A DNA stretch of 64,000 bases, taken from Pisolithus tinctorius (taxonomy: Eukaryota > Basidiomycota > Agaricomycetes > Boletales > Pisolithaceae). Under the pieces are notes generated by a model that was not told the origin of the DNA, searched no databases, and saw only the letters and a program-made list of their open reading frames with translations. Within the stretch, counting starts at the first letter, position 1. Each line of letters begins with the position of its first letter. The stretch lies in NCBI GenBank assembly GCA_024663395.1, contig JANFAH010000017.1, positions 930,001 to 994,000 on the forward strand. Direction: 5' to 3'. Positions 11,798 through 24,522 of this stretch are shown here, one piece after another. Made by a program: the position numbers and the translations under genes.

Positions 11798-14370
11798 AAG
11801 TGCCATCTGCTCTTTCAAAAATGGAACAGTGAGAGCATGGAGCTCATTGGTGTTGAGGCACTTCATGTTGAAATCAGGACCAACTGCCAGAACTCCAGCT
11901 GGCCAATCAACAATGGTATGCTTGTGGATGAAGAGCAGGTCTAGCAGCATCTTCCATGGAACATTCTTCTGCCCACACTTGATCTCAGCTTCATTTGTGG
12001 GGCTTCAGCTAGTAGATCAGATAGAGATAGTTGTAGTGACTTATGGAACTTCTGCAAGATCATCAGAGGTAAGATATGCTGATTTCAATTGTGTCTGACT
12101 TCCTGGGATTGTAATGCAAGAGCATGGTCATATGACTTTTGCAATAACAGGGCAAAGTTGGGTAGTGGGACAGAAGCAGCAGAGTCAAGGATTTTATATC
12201 TAGAGTAAATTGTCAGTGTAAACCCAACCCACAATGATTGTACTCACTTGATAATTGTAGAGAGAAAATCCAATAATTTCACAACATCTGTCTGCCTCTT
12301 GCTTGCAAGTTGCATGCAGAGCAAAGAGCCAGCAAAGACACCTTGAGCTTGGCATGCAGCTTCATCATTTCCACTATAAATGACACATCCAAAAACATGG
12401 ATGCCCTCCACATTACTCCATGTTTGTGCCTGCACAAAGATATAATTATGCCATGAATCAGAAAAAAAAAATGGGGGGGAAAGGGGAACATCATGAACTG
12501 ATTGTGTGAAGGAATCCCTGCATGTCATTACCCAGCCAACCATTGCCTTTGAACTCATGTCCTTGGTACCATTGATACTCTCATTCCAGAACTTCTGAAT
12601 TTTTGCCCACAGCTCAGGATGTTCTCCCTCATCTTTATGACTCTCATAATGTTTCATCTGGCAGCTGTAGTAATCATTCATGGATTCTATGACCAAGTCA
12701 GGATTGAGGAGGGAAACAAACACAAAGGTACTCACTGTCAGACAATTTAGGGTTGGTACTTGCATACCAAGCCTGATGTATGTTCCAAACTGATTCAGCC
12801 CAGGTAGCCTTAGTAGTGAGCCCAGTGGTGACCATAATTGACACAAGTGTTTTTCCATATTCATTGGCAATGGCTTGGGCCTCTTGAGTGGTGCATGCAC
12901 TGAGTGCCTGTGCCTTCTTTAAGGCATTGATGGGGAGTCTACCACACCTTAAAGTTGGGGGCCCATTCTCTGCAGCAAGCCCATCAGATTCAGATTCAGA
13001 GTGTCTACCGACCTTGGGCAGAATATGAGTAGATTTCCCTTTGCACTTTCTAAGTTCACCAGTATCTTCAGTGTCTGCAGTATCCTCAGTGTCTGCAGTA
13101 CCTTCAGTGTCTGCAGTATCTTCAGAAGAAGGAAAGTCAAGAGGAGGGGTGGACAGATGAGTGTTGAGGTCATAATTCCCAGCTTGAATCTCTCTTGCCA
13201 TCTGCTGACATTTAAGGTTGTACCTCACAGTGGTGGACCAGTCACTGTCACTATGTTCATCATCACCATTGTCTGTTTGGAGTATAAGCACTATGTAAAT
13301 AAAAGTAATGCCATTAAATACAATACCTAAGGGTTGGTGGTTGACATTGCTTGCATAGTAAACTTCTCTGAAGTCAACAGGGTCTTCACTATGCATAACA
13401 ATTGCCACCACTTGCTCATCTTCTTCACTCTCCATGGACTGGTCATTGTAGGAGACCTTCTGAGGGGTACAGGGCAGGTGACAAGCTGAAGGGGTATTTG
13501 GGGGGTCAGCCTTTAAGGGGAATATGACTTCATAGGATACGAACTTACATTGTTCATGATCATCCTTGTCACTGGACATGTTCTGAAGGGCATGGGACAA
13601 ATGCACATCTGAAGAGATATTGGGGGGGACAGCTGGTAGTGATGTTGAGAAGGGGTATGGTTGCATATAGATACAAACTTACATTGTTCATGATCATCCT
13701 CATCATTGGACATGCTCCAGAGGCCATGGTGCAGATACACATCTGAAGTGGTACTAGGGGGGACAGCTAGTGGTGACATTGAGAGGGAATATGGTCACAA
13801 GAGAATACAAACTTACATCATTTACAATGATCCTCATTGTCTGAAGGAGTATTGGAGGGGACAGCTGGCAGCAACACTGAATGATCATCCTTGTTGACTA
13901 TATCCTGCATAGTAATCATGCCTCCATGGAGCTGCTTGAGGGCAGTACAGCAGTCCAATTTTGTACTGTCTTTCAGTGGAACCATCGTCAAGTGAAATGA
14001 ATTGAGATACTCTTCTTTGCACTCCTTTTCTGTTAAACCTTGCAAGGGACACCATGGACATGGCTTGTGAGTTGGACATCAAGCTATGCTAGATCCAGCC
14101 TCCTGAAAATGAAGGTCAGCAAGCCAAAAAAAATGGCACCTAATGCAGCTCTAACCTCAGGACCAGTATTGTGGTTTCTGGTTGGTGCTGCTGGAAGGAG
14201 GTTGAGCACGAGCATGGAAGACAGGGTAAATTATGTGTATGTACTGGGTTTGATGGCACAATGGTGCTTCTTTGCACCTTGCCCAGGTTGGATTTTACTG
14301 GGTGATGTTGCAGTACCCTTGATTCTTTTTGACCTGCAAACCCCAACAGGGAGGCCAATCTTCATAGAGG
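11798..14370 (-). pseudogene. Family X copy 2, 3'-truncated
   Basis: Read right to left, it follows copy 1: KIGLPVGVCRSKR near 14340 (copy 1: KVGPPVGAQRSKR); LTEKECKEEYLNSFHL from about 14040; three tandem acidic exons (13.87-13.50 kb, NDEDDHEQC, SDKDDHEQC); a longer exon up to 12698 with EIQAGNYDLNTHLSTPP and TTQEAQAIANEYGKTLVSIM then ESVWNIHQAWYA; SKAMVGWVMTCRDSFTQ near 12510; VFGCVIYSGNDEAACQAQ near 12380; and TIVDWPAGVLAVGPDFNMK near 11890. The match stops at about 11800, inside VPFLKEQM, exactly where the hairpin module begins, so the C-terminal tail present in copy 1 is missing. The family is unrecognised. The two copies point towards each other with the minisatellite between them. Confidence 0.6.
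13500..13870 (-). repeat. Tandemly duplicated exon-plus-intron units in family X copy 2
   Basis: Three successive segments of about 130-150 bp share the order: an acceptor (CTACCAG-like), an exon encoding roughly SxDVHLxHALxxMS..DEDDHEQC, and a GTAAGTTY donor (minus strand). Copy 1 of the family has a single acidic segment at the corresponding place. Confidence 0.6.
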
Positions 14371-15269
14371 GATCAGAGGGCAACATTCATGGAGGCACAG
14401 CAAGAATCACACAGCAGACACACTGTCACACAGTGGGGGAGTTCTCTGGGCACATGTAGTCACCCAGTTCCTTGCTGATTTGAATTCAAGCAAGAGTATA
14501 AAATCAAATGAAGAGTAAAAAGGAGTGGACATGGTCAGTGATTCAACAAACAACTGGGGGTAGAAAAAGAGATGAGGAGGAAAGCAAGTTAGTGCCTATT
14601 TATGTTTTTCAGCCAAAAGGTGTATGCACCTCTTTTGAACTGGCACCGGCTTCTTCCTGGCCAGCTCATAAAACCTTACAGCCATCAAGGGAAAATGTCA
14701 AACAACATGGGGTCAATGGAATGAATGAATTGCAATGACACAGGGTTGACAGAATGAAATTTAATAACTGAAAAAAAAACATATGAACAAGATTATGATA
14801 AAAGAAAAACTAACACACATTGTTAGAAGCTCCAGAGTGCATGTTTCAAGCCAAAGGGAAGTAATATATATATATATAATGGTAACAGAGCATCTGCTGG
14901 CACCTTAACTTACCCAGATGTGGGTACTACCAGCACTGTGGCTACACAAGGGGACAATGACCAAATGATTACATGTTGATGTGAGTGAACAAACTAGTTC
15001 AGGGCATGGAAGCATGGAAGCATATTTTTGACCCTCTGTTTGGTAAGCAACATCAGTAGACCCGATGAAGACAGATCATAAAACATATCTATGATAGGAA
15101 GGTATGCTGAAAAGAAATGATGCAGAGACAGAGAGAAACATATACCACAGATTGTGATGTGAGACAAAGTGTTGTTACCAGTGTAGTTTGAGGAATGGTC
15201 AAATTGAAGGTTAGTTTTGGCCTCAGTGGTGAACAGCATTGCATGGTAGTTCATAGGTCAGGTCTGATG
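14371..15269. other. AT-rich stretch, no gene seen
   Basis: It contains a short TA microsatellite near 14864-14878 and several A-runs. No open frame here resembles any family I know. Confidence 0.4.
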
Positions 15270-16035
15270 AACAAGGATAATGATATGATCTACTATATAA
15301 AATATGTAGAGGAGGTGCATTGGATGGGACAAGTAAACACATACCATTCATTGTATTTTGAGATGAAGTGGATAAGATGAGATAAATGCTAGCCAAATGG
15401 AAAATATCAGTGTGATGTTCAGGAGAGTAGAAATGGTGAAAGGACTTACCTCTTCTGCATCAATGTAGGCACCACTCCACTTTAGGACAGCACTCTCTCA
15501 TTGATATAGTGATACAATCTACTACATACAGTATGTAGAGGAGGTGTGTTGGACAGGGATGACTCGCTCTTTTTGATAATAGTGATACAATCTACTATAT
15601 GAAGTATGTAGAGGAGGCATGTTGGACAGGATGAGTAAACACATACCACTCATTGTAATATGAGATGAAGCAGATAAGATGCGATAAAAGCTAGCCAAAC
15701 ACAAAATCTCAGTGCGATGTTCAGGAAAATAGAAATGGTAAAAGGACTTATCTCTTCTGCATCAATGTAGGCACCACTCCACTTTAGGATGGCTCTTTCT
15801 CATTGTTATAGTGATATGATCTACTATATAATGTATGTAGAGGATGCATGTCAGACAGAATGAGTAAACACATACCACTCATTGTAATATGAGATGAAGC
15901 AGATAAGATGAGATAAATGCTAGCCAACCAGGAAATATCAGTGAGATGTTCAGGAGAGTAGAAATGGTAAAAGGACTTATCTCCTCTGCATCAATGTAGG
16001 CATCACTCTGCTTTAGGATGGTTCTCCCTCTTTGA
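15270..16035 (+). repeat. ~228-bp tandem repeat, three copies plus a 75-bp duplication
   Basis: Landmarks GATGTTCAGGARARTAGAAA (near 15415, 15716 and 15945) and TCTACTATATRAWGTATGTA recur in the same order. The first interval is lengthened by an extra 75-bp copy of the latter segment (near 15515 and 15590). AT-rich, no coding potential. Confidence 0.75.
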
Positions 16036-16716
16036 TAAGATCATGCACACCTCAGGAATATCAGTGAAATTCACAAGAACAGAAAAAGACATGAATACAT
16101 GGTGACCTTGGTGACATGAAGTCAACTTCAAGACATTTGAGCAGCATGAAGCCAGCTTGGTGGGTAGACCTACAGGGTTTCATAATGAAATTGATGGATG
16201 GAAGAAGGTGGTGGAGGGAACAGTGGAAGGGCCTCAGAGGTTGACAGAGACAAAAGACAATGCTGAAAACTGGTGAGAATGGTAATGAGGCAGAGAACAG
16301 TGCCATGGACAGTGTGGACAGTGTCCCATGACTTAGGTTATTTTCCCTTGGGAATTCTCCATCCACATGGCAATGACTTTCCCAATGGTGACCATGCACA
16401 CAACAACAACAAACAATTGAGTTCTTCCTTTGTCATCCTTGCTGCCATTGCCACTGCTCCTCAACATTTGTTCAATGGTGTCTCAGGTGTTGTCTATTTG
16501 TTATTACTTGAACTTGGCTTTGACAATTTTGTTTTTTAGGTCCTATTTCCACACTACCACTCCAATTTGCCTCTGAGTTGGCTTCATGCCACTCACTATA
16601 TTGAAGCTAACTTTGTGTTGCTTCAATCTGCACTCTGTTGACTTTGTGTCACTGAGGTCACAGATTCCTGATTGTTAGTGCAGCTCAATGCCTGAAGGAC
16701 CTGTTTCATAGTCGCA
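16036..16716. other. Unassigned; contains a KDZ-leader-like repeat near 16630
   Basis: Short frames only. The sequence CTGTTGACTTTGTGTCACTG near 16634 repeats the 2.3-kb leader fragment. Confidence 0.35.
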
Positions 16717-18875
16717 TTGGTGCATGCTTTTGTGGTTATATTTCATTCCTTGACCCTTTCTCCCCACTGGCTCTACTTTGACCTTGAAGATCCCCTCAAG
16801 CATCCTCTATGGCATCTGGCCCAGCCTCTTTCAAACCATACCTTTGGCCCCAGGGTGGTATGTGCTATTTTTTTTTTTTCTGGGCTAACTTACATCCACA
16901 GCTACAATTACTTTGCTTGATGTGCAAGCAGTTGCATGCAAGGAGAACTGGGTGATAACATCACCTAACATGGATTTTGTCAAAGAACCATATATTTTTG
17001 AGGAGGAAGAACTTTGTTGCTGTGCTGACAGTTGCCTTGGGGTAGTTGACTGCTTTCAATGGCCACAGACACATGAGAAACAATATGAGTATTCGATCTG
17101 CATCCCTTGAAAGCACTCCATCCTCACTCTCCAGATTGTGTGGTATGATCCAACTCCCAGTGACTTTGTTGTTCCAACTGGCTCCCAGTTTGCAGTGGGC
17201 ACACTTCAGAGCATGAAAGTCATGGCATTTAAAGAGGCACTTCAAAGTTTGCACAGCTGCCACCACACCCTTCAAGATCAACCCATTGGTCAAGATGCTC
17301 TGTGCACTCTGATGCATTTGGCTTGACACAAGGTCATGCATCTTTGACAACATCCCCTACTTTTCTGAGACCTCATCATGTTCATTGCACAGCTTCAGCA
17401 TAAGATACTTGACATCTATGCATTACTTGAGTATATTGGTTATGTCTACCTACTTCTCCTAAACCCTCCATCACACCCTCTGCAAGCCAACTCCACATGG
17501 ATGGGTTGCTTTGTTAGGGCCACCAAAGTATGCAAAGCTCTGTATTTTGCAGGGGTGCCCATCTGGCTCATTCATAGCAAAGAATATATTCCCCCAACTA
17601 TGAACATTGTATGCTTGGTATGATTTACATACCCTGATGGTATTGTCAGGTCTATGTATACAGAAAATGGTGTGGTGAAGCCCTTCCCTTCCATCTGGCA
17701 AGGTCCAAGCAATGCCCTCCATCAATACCATACCCACTGTGGCTATGAAGGTACCCTCGCTGATGCACCCGAGTGCCTACCCATATCGTATCCTTCCTCA
17801 TCACACCCATCCTCTAGTAGCAGGAGGCAGCCTACTACAAGACAATCCAGAACTGTGAGGGACAGAGCCTCTGCAGGCCCTTCTTGAGGTATGCAATTCT
17901 CAGGTCTCCCTTTCCTTGTTTTTGACTGCCCTGCAGCATCATCATCAGCAGGTAGAGAGTCAAAATGGGAGGAACCTAACCTGCCAGATATTCTGAAACC
18001 CCATAGCATGTTTGTAGCTGCTTGGAGAGAAGCCAACAAGAATTCACAGAGAGTCTCATCCAGTCTCATGGACCCAGGCTATCACTTCCTGAAGCTGATG
18101 CTTTTTGTCAATGTGTCTATGCTGGAGCAAAAGAAGATTTACCTCTTCAATTGGCTGTCTGCTCATGCACTCTGGATTAGTCAGGTTGATCTGCACTTGC
18201 CCTCAAGGTTCCCTTCCCCTCAGATGTGGAGGGACTTTTTGAATACTATTGACACTGATCCTCTCCCCTTGACACAGACCACATTAAGGAAGTTGGCTGT
18301 ATGGGATATGTTGGGGGAAGGTATCATTAACTCAGCCCAGGGTTTGGCAGGGGCACTGGAGGAAATTACATGGTGAGGAATGCAGGTGAATATTACATCT
18401 GTTTTGGCTCTGTCTCTCTGTATTCATCCATTGTGCAGGTTAAAATTTCATCTCTCTTGAATCCCCCTCTCTGGTTCATATGGTCCCTTTGTGGGAACTG
18501 TATGAACTCAACTTCTGCTATGAGCTTTACACACTTGATCAGGCCCTCATCCCCAATCTCTGGACTTCATCAGACAAAATGCGGTTAACCTGCCAGACTC
18601 TCCTCTATAGCATCTTCCCTGGAGAGTCCAGTCTTGTGATGTGGTCAGAGTCTTTACCACAGGACTCACACAAGTTAGGCCTGTGTGCTACCAATGTGCC
18701 AACCACACTACCATACATCAACAAGTTCTGTCACTTGTTGTCTGCATGGCCAGGAGCACCTGCCCATTTGCAGTACCCAGTCAAGATGAAAGATCAGGAT
18801 GATAAGGAGGTGTATGCTGTTTTTTCTTTGGCATGCAGATTTTATGTGCAAACTGCATTCAACTTCCTTGGGTGA
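16717..18875 (+). pseudogene. Family Y: multi-exon gene of a repeated agaricomycete type, function unknown
   Basis: Coding fragments in order: LDVQAVACKENWVITSP and WYDPTPSDFVVPTGSQFAVG (16.9-17.2 kb); LDIYALLEYIGYVYLLL, then STWMGCF and FAGVPIWLIHSKEYIPPTMN (17.4-17.6 kb); a Ser/Arg-rich linker (17.76-17.88 kb); MFVAAWREANKNSQRVSSSL and YLFNWLSAHALWISQ (17.9-18.4 kb); and PLWELYELNFCYELYTLDQA ending at PVKMKDQDDKE (18.48-18.87 kb). From memory, agaricomycete genomes hold many annotated proteins with these WxG / AGVPVWLVR / LWELYELNFR signatures; none has a function I can name. Several stops and frame changes cannot all be introns, so this copy is probably dead. Arg-to-Cys/His changes relative to the remembered consensus (NFC for NFR, LIHS for LVRS) fit CpG decay. 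Confidence 0.5.
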
Positions 18876-19305
18876 CAACCATCCCTCCTGCACATGTTTC
18901 AATTCATTTAGAATATATTTCTCTGCATGCAGTCTTGACAATTATGTAATACAATGTTTGGGCTGAATTGTAATCGATGAAATTGTTTTTGGCTGAACCT
19001 TGATTCAAATTGTTGCAGATTTGTATGCTCACTTTTTTCAGATAGTAACTTCATTCATCTCTGTCTGTGCCATTTGCCTCCAGCAGACAGCTCTCTCTGT
19101 TCTTGTCATCACTTATCATGTCCTTGTTCCTGACTGTGCACTTGTCTTGGCCTATGTTGCTGTCAAATTTTTGTTTCAGCTGTGTAGCCACTCTCTCCTA
19201 TTGTACTGACCCAGAGTCTGGTGACTTCAGGTCTCAGACACTTAGTAGTGACTTTGAGTCCTGCATATACACTATTGACTTTGTGTCACAGTGTTCAGTT
19301 ACTGA
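18876..19305. other. Leader region of the KDZ gene
   Basis: No gene. It holds a diverged copy of the leader repeat (ACTATTGACTTTGTGTCAC near 19272), which ties it to the 2.3-kb and 16.6-kb segments. Confidence 0.4.
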
Positions 19306-22300
19306 ATGGGAGTCTGCTGCCCAAAACCTCAGAGGAATCATGGTGCTTCCTCTTCCCAGCATCATGCATTGGATGATGGCTCTGACCTTGTAAGTTTTTC
19401 TCATTGTTGTGAACTTCCTTATATTCATGTTGGCTTATCTTCCTGCAGAGTTCCTCTGTTGCATCTCCTTCAACTAGTTGGATGCCCAGTGTCACCCCCC
19501 ACCCCTTGACCTTGTCTGATCATCAGGCTTCATTTTGCTTTCCTCCACCCTTGGTATGTCAGATTTTGTCTGCAAAATATTTTTCCAATCAGTTTGTCTT
19601 CCCAACAGGGCCCCTCTGTTGTACTGGCATCAACTAGTTGGCTGCCCAACATAACTGCACCCCCCCCCCCCTTGCCCTCATCCAATAATCAAGCATCCCT
19701 TCATATTCCTTTGGTATTTGGATTTTACTCTGAAAACCAATCTTCACATCAGCTTATCCCTACAGGGTCCACCAACATGTCAGCTTCAACTAGCCAGCTG
19801 GAGAGTGCAGTCTCAAACTCCCTTCCACTGACATCATCATCAGATACTCAGGTGATGCCTAGTCATTTGGTATGTCTTTTCCCTCTAGGCAGAACTTGCA
19901 CATACTTACACCTGGCTAGGACCCTCAGTCGTTGCTTGTTCCATGTCCATCAGCTTGTCACCTGCTGGCCCTATGGTACGAAAGGACATCTACCTCCCTG
20001 CACCCCCACCTCTCTTCATCCTTCCAGGTCACCAGTGCCTTGCACAAGATGCCAATGCTGTAGCAGATCAACATCACAGCTCACCTCCTTGTGGGTCTGA
20101 TGTTTTTGATCTTGTGGATAGCCTTCATTTCAATGAGGAGGTCAGTTCTCCCTTGGGCCTGAGCAGTTTGCAGAAGTGACAAAACCAATGGTGATGGTGG
20201 TCACAAGATGTTATCCCTGCACTTCTGAAGCCCTACCTGTGGTACCTCCAAGCATCACAAAGTCCTTTGGGTGGTGGTAGATCCCCTGGCTCACCATCTA
20301 AGTGGATGTCCCACTTGTGTGGTGCATTCACTTCACTGTTTGCTGTCTTTTCTTTGACCATACATGACCCCATCATTGTGCTTATGTCATGCTCACACAT
20401 ACCAGGTTTGGAGGAAATTGAGATAAGCTATTGTGCATGCACCCCAGCTCCTATACACCTCATGGGACATGGTCTATTTGCATGTTCCCCTATCTCTCCC
20501 ACTCTTGCAGTTGATCTTCAAGTGTTGGAGTTCATGAGGAAACTCTTTGTGCAGTTGACCCCCAACACAACTGCATGGTGTGAAGCACTTGAAAGTTTTC
20601 TAGATGCCCAAGGGTACAAGCTGCAGTCCAAGGTATGCTTGTATTCATAGGATAATCATTATATTATCTGTCCCCCTTATGTGCTCCCATACCACACACA
20701 CCCCTTATATATTGTCCTATTGAAGTACCAATATCTACTAGTTAAACACTTCTATCTATCTCTTCATGGCAGTATAAGGGATTCTTACCATGCAATCATC
20801 AGGATAACCTTCGAATGACAATTCAGCAATGCATACCATTGGTATACTGTGTTAACAATATACATGGAGGACCATATTACTGGCCTGGTTCACTCCTCCC
20901 AAGCCTCTGTTCAACAAGACACTAGGTCTCAACCAAGTGACTACCTATGTGCTCACTGTCCACTATGTTTTGGAGGAGGTGTGCCACAGAGAGCTAATGC
21001 TGAGCAGGATGAGTGAGTCAATGGCAAGTTTATTGATGCCAACCTAATTCTGACCTCCAAAAGCCTTGACTGCATTGTCTGCTTGGATGCATGTTTCACC
21101 CAGAAGCGAACAAATAAGGACTCTGCTGGCCATGACCCTTCCAATCCTACCAACACTGTATTCATTCCTGAATCAGAGGTGAAGGCTATGGAAATTTTCA
21201 TTGAGAAACAGTGATCTCTTCCATCTGATCACCATCATTCTTCACATCAAAAACAAGGGGACAGTTTTGAGGATGGGATGAGAGTGCCCATCTCAGTGCT
21301 GGATGGGTGTGGGGATTCTTTCCATGCAGCAGATGAAAAGCATGAGAAAGCAAGCACCCACTTTTTTGCAGACACAGGGCTGATGGCTTTGCTTTGTCAC
21401 CATGATCATGTTCTCTGGCTGGTCAATATGACATCTGCAGGAGAAAAGCAGCACTATGCCTTGGTGCTATTGAAACATCTCTTTGAACATCTGCCTACCA
21501 CCACAACTGTTGGCCTCTTATATGACATTGGCTGTCAACTGGAACAGTAGTTGCTGCAAGTGGAAGCTACTTGATGAGGGGATACTCTCCAGGTTGAAGT
21601 TTGGCATCTCTGTTTTCCATGCTTATGGTCATCAGTGGCCATGTCAGATAGTATATCACCCATGTAAATGTGTGGGCTTTGGTTTGTCAGATGGTGAGGG
21701 GTGTGAGTGGTTATGGAGTTCTCTGAAGATGCTCATTCCTATCCTCCAAGTGTCTGGTGTAAGCATTCATTTTCCTGTAATATGATTCCAATGTTAATTT
21801 CCTCCTTAGTACCATCAGAGGCTATTTGTTCTTGATAATCAGATTCATCACTTTGACAAGAAGTCTTTTACTGCTCTTGGCCAGTGGCTGAACAAAAAGT
21901 GGTCCCTCTGCAAAAGCAAGAAAACCATGGCTTTGCTGGCCCTCCATGCATTGCATGTTGACATGCAGACTCTACAAGAGGAGTGGGCTGCACAGGTGCA
22001 CTCACAGACTCAGCCTCTACCTTGTTAGTCTTTTTCCTATGTTTGCCATCATGTTGCTCACCATACACACATAGGGCAGTCAAAGAAGAAGGGTGCTGAA
22101 CAGTTGGCACTTATACTTGCCCTGGAAAAATCTGTTCAGAACCACCAGAGCCATGTGGATCAGCTGGAAATGGATCTTCACAATGATTGTGTCAATGACA
22201 TCATTGACTTCAATTTACAACTTACTGCAGCACAAGCTTCACTCTCAAAGGCAACTCAGGCTTTGAGACAAAAAAAAAGTGCATTAGGAGTCTCAGCATA

Positions 22301-23366
22301 AACTGACCTCTATCTCCTGAGGAACAACAAGTGGCTCCAAACCCAAACTAATGCACAGGCACTGAAAGTTCAAATCAGGGAGTGCCTTCATCAGTGCAAG
22401 TTTGAATTTGAGTGGCTAGAACAGTCATCCAAGAACTCTATTAAGTGGTAAGTAGAGGGTGTTCTTTCTGCCTGCTATTTTCAATAACATCTGTGGTAGA
22501 AAATAATTTACAGTCACATGTGAAGTCATCCATAAAATGATGAGAGCCTGCCATATCAAAACTTGTCACTAGCTACAACACCCTCTGTGATGAGCTTATG
22601 GGTATGATACAACTTGGGAAAGCACCCCCTGGTGCAATTTCCCCTTTCCCCATACCTCCTAAGGGAAATTTTCAACTGGAGGTTGACAGTGATATTTGGC
22701 AGGATGTGGGACTTGCAGAGGGTTGTGCTAATCCCCCATCTTGGCTTGCTGATGAAGCTGTGCTGTAAGGGAATAAGGCTCATGCTAGAAGTTGATCATT
22801 GTAATGAAGAAGAAAGAAGATTGTCAAGAGAGTGGTCTGCCTTGCAGGAATGGTTTTCTGTGGAGTGGCAGAGTGTCCAGGTGACCTTGGAACATGCAGG
22901 TGAGTTCAAATGTCATTGTCTTGTCACCATCTCACAATAGTTAGACAAATCTTACAAGTATCACCTGCAATCACTGAGGGATAACCTTGTGGCAGTATAT
23001 GTCAATTGGGAGGCCAAGGTTCGACATATTCCACATGCATGGATTCCATCTAGACCTTGGGGACCCAGAGCAGAGGAAATTGCAGGTTGCCTTGTGGCTG
23101 CTAACAATCCCAGTGTAATATCTGCAGCAGAGGATCAAACAGAGGGATCATTAAAAGACTATGACTCTGATGGGGAGGGGTTGATGTCAGAAGGTGGTGA
23201 TAACCTATTGTTATCCATTGAAGAGATGGCACTGGAAGAGGAATATTCCATGGGGGAAGCAGATGAGGAGCAATCCACAGAGGATGAGGAATGGTTGCAG
23301 GACATTGAAAATGGTTATTTGCCCTCTTCACCAGTGAAATTGCCATTAAAAAGATGGAGATACTAG
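19306..23366 (+). pseudogene. CxC1-type KDZ transposase, near full length, decayed
   Basis: The start at 19306 (MGVCCPKPQRNHGASSS) aligns with the left copy's MAVHRPKPRKHRNAS. In order: Ser/Thr/Pro-rich N-terminus; LYLPAPPPLFILPGHQ (19.99 kb); CxC1 segment SYCACTPAPIHLMGHGLF and PNTTAWCEALESFLDAQGY (20.43-20.61 kb); CPLCFGG (20.97 kb); the KDZ core with VCLDACFTQKR (21.08 kb), VLDGCGDSFHAADEKHEKAS, DTGLMALLCHHDHVLWLVN, LLYDIGCQLE (21.53 kb), SVFHAYGHQWPCQ and GFGLSDGEGCE (21.68 kb); then LDNQIHHFDKKS, IWQDVGLAEG (22.7 kb) and an acidic tail ending at 23366. The Asp/Asp/Glu-type catalytic positions seem retained. The frame breaks near 21549 and elsewhere, and several Arg positions read Cys, His or Trp, so I judge it inactive. 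KDZ enzymes mobilise their own DNA transposons. Confidence 0.8.
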
Positions 23367-24160
23367 ACTTTGTATACATATATTGAATGTCTATAAATTG
23401 GAGAATCACCCCTGCTTTATCTTTGTGATGTTGTGACTGATCATATATCCCTTCATTGCCCCTCACAATGTGTCCAGGCTCATTGTTCATACTAATGCAA
23501 TCAAAATTGAGTGCACCACAGCAAGTGAGAAATGGTGCTATTTAACAGTGATACTGAGTGCATATATAGCAGAAAAGATGCAGAGGATCCAGGAGGGTAT
23601 TGATGATGCATATCATGACCACTTGAAGGCCAGGCCCAGCATGACTAACCTAGAATCCTTCAGAAGTGTGGTTGAGTGTGAATTTATCCTTGCTCATGAC
23701 TATTCTGGTTGATATATGAAGGAGCACCTGAAGGAGGACAACAATGTCAAGCAGATGGTCACTACAGGATCAAAAGCATCATATATCTTTGTCTTGCAGA
23801 TGATGATCTGTGTTGGGCAGCAGAGTGTGGAAGGAAAGTGTATACCATTCAGCTTCCACCATTGGACATTACCTCATTTTTCAGGGAGTTCAAGCACAAA
23901 TACTATGTTGATGTTACAGACAAGGAGGGTGGCTTCCTTGCTGGAGTTCTGCAGATTGGTATTGACAAAAGCTCCCTGGAGTTGCAAGCAAAGCTTGGTG
24001 AAGAATATGCTTGCCTCATTCAGCATTGTCATGCATTTCAGACATCCATTGTCCCTTGCACAGGCAGCCTTACTCCCTACTACATGGCTGTCAACTTGTA
24101 TCATATCATTCACAATGCCATTCAGATCTTTCACATTGACCACTGCAAGCCTAGCTTGAC
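23367..24160 (+). pseudogene. Unrecognised coding remnant cut by the 21-bp array
   Basis: Two forward frames, 23470-23712 (TASEKWCYLTVILSAYIAEK, then MQRIQEGIDDAYHDHLKARP) and 23709-24160 ([19 protein letters not shown], then [20 protein letters not shown]), look protein-like and could be exons of one gene following the KDZ element. I recognise neither. The second runs straight into the minisatellite at about 24165, as other genes in this window do. Confidence 0.35.
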
Positions 24161-24522
24161 TTGGAGAATCTCCAACATGAGATGGGGAATCTCCACCCTT
24201 GGCATGGAGAATCCCCATGGCCCATGAAGAATCTCTTCCTCATAGGTCATGAAAAATCCCCACAATTGACTTGGAGAATCCCCATGGCCAATGGAGAATC
24301 TCCAACATGAAATGGAGAATTCCCACAGTTCTTGGAGAATCCCCACACTTGACATGGAGAACCCCCACATTTGATATGGAAGATCCCCAGTGGGCCATGG
24401 AGAATCCCCACCCTTGACATGGAGAATCCCCAACATGGCATGGAGAATCCCCACCTTTGATGTGGAGAATCTCCAACATGGCATGGAGAATCCCCAGTGG
24501 GCCATGGAGAATCCCCACCCTT
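24160..24522 (+). repeat. 21-bp minisatellite, left part
   Basis: Units such as CATGGAGAATCCCCACCCTTG and CATGGAGAATCTCCAACATGG, about 17 copies with some irregularity. The array continues at 25399 after an inserted LTR. Reverse-strand frames through it are by-products of the 21-bp period. Confidence 0.85.
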
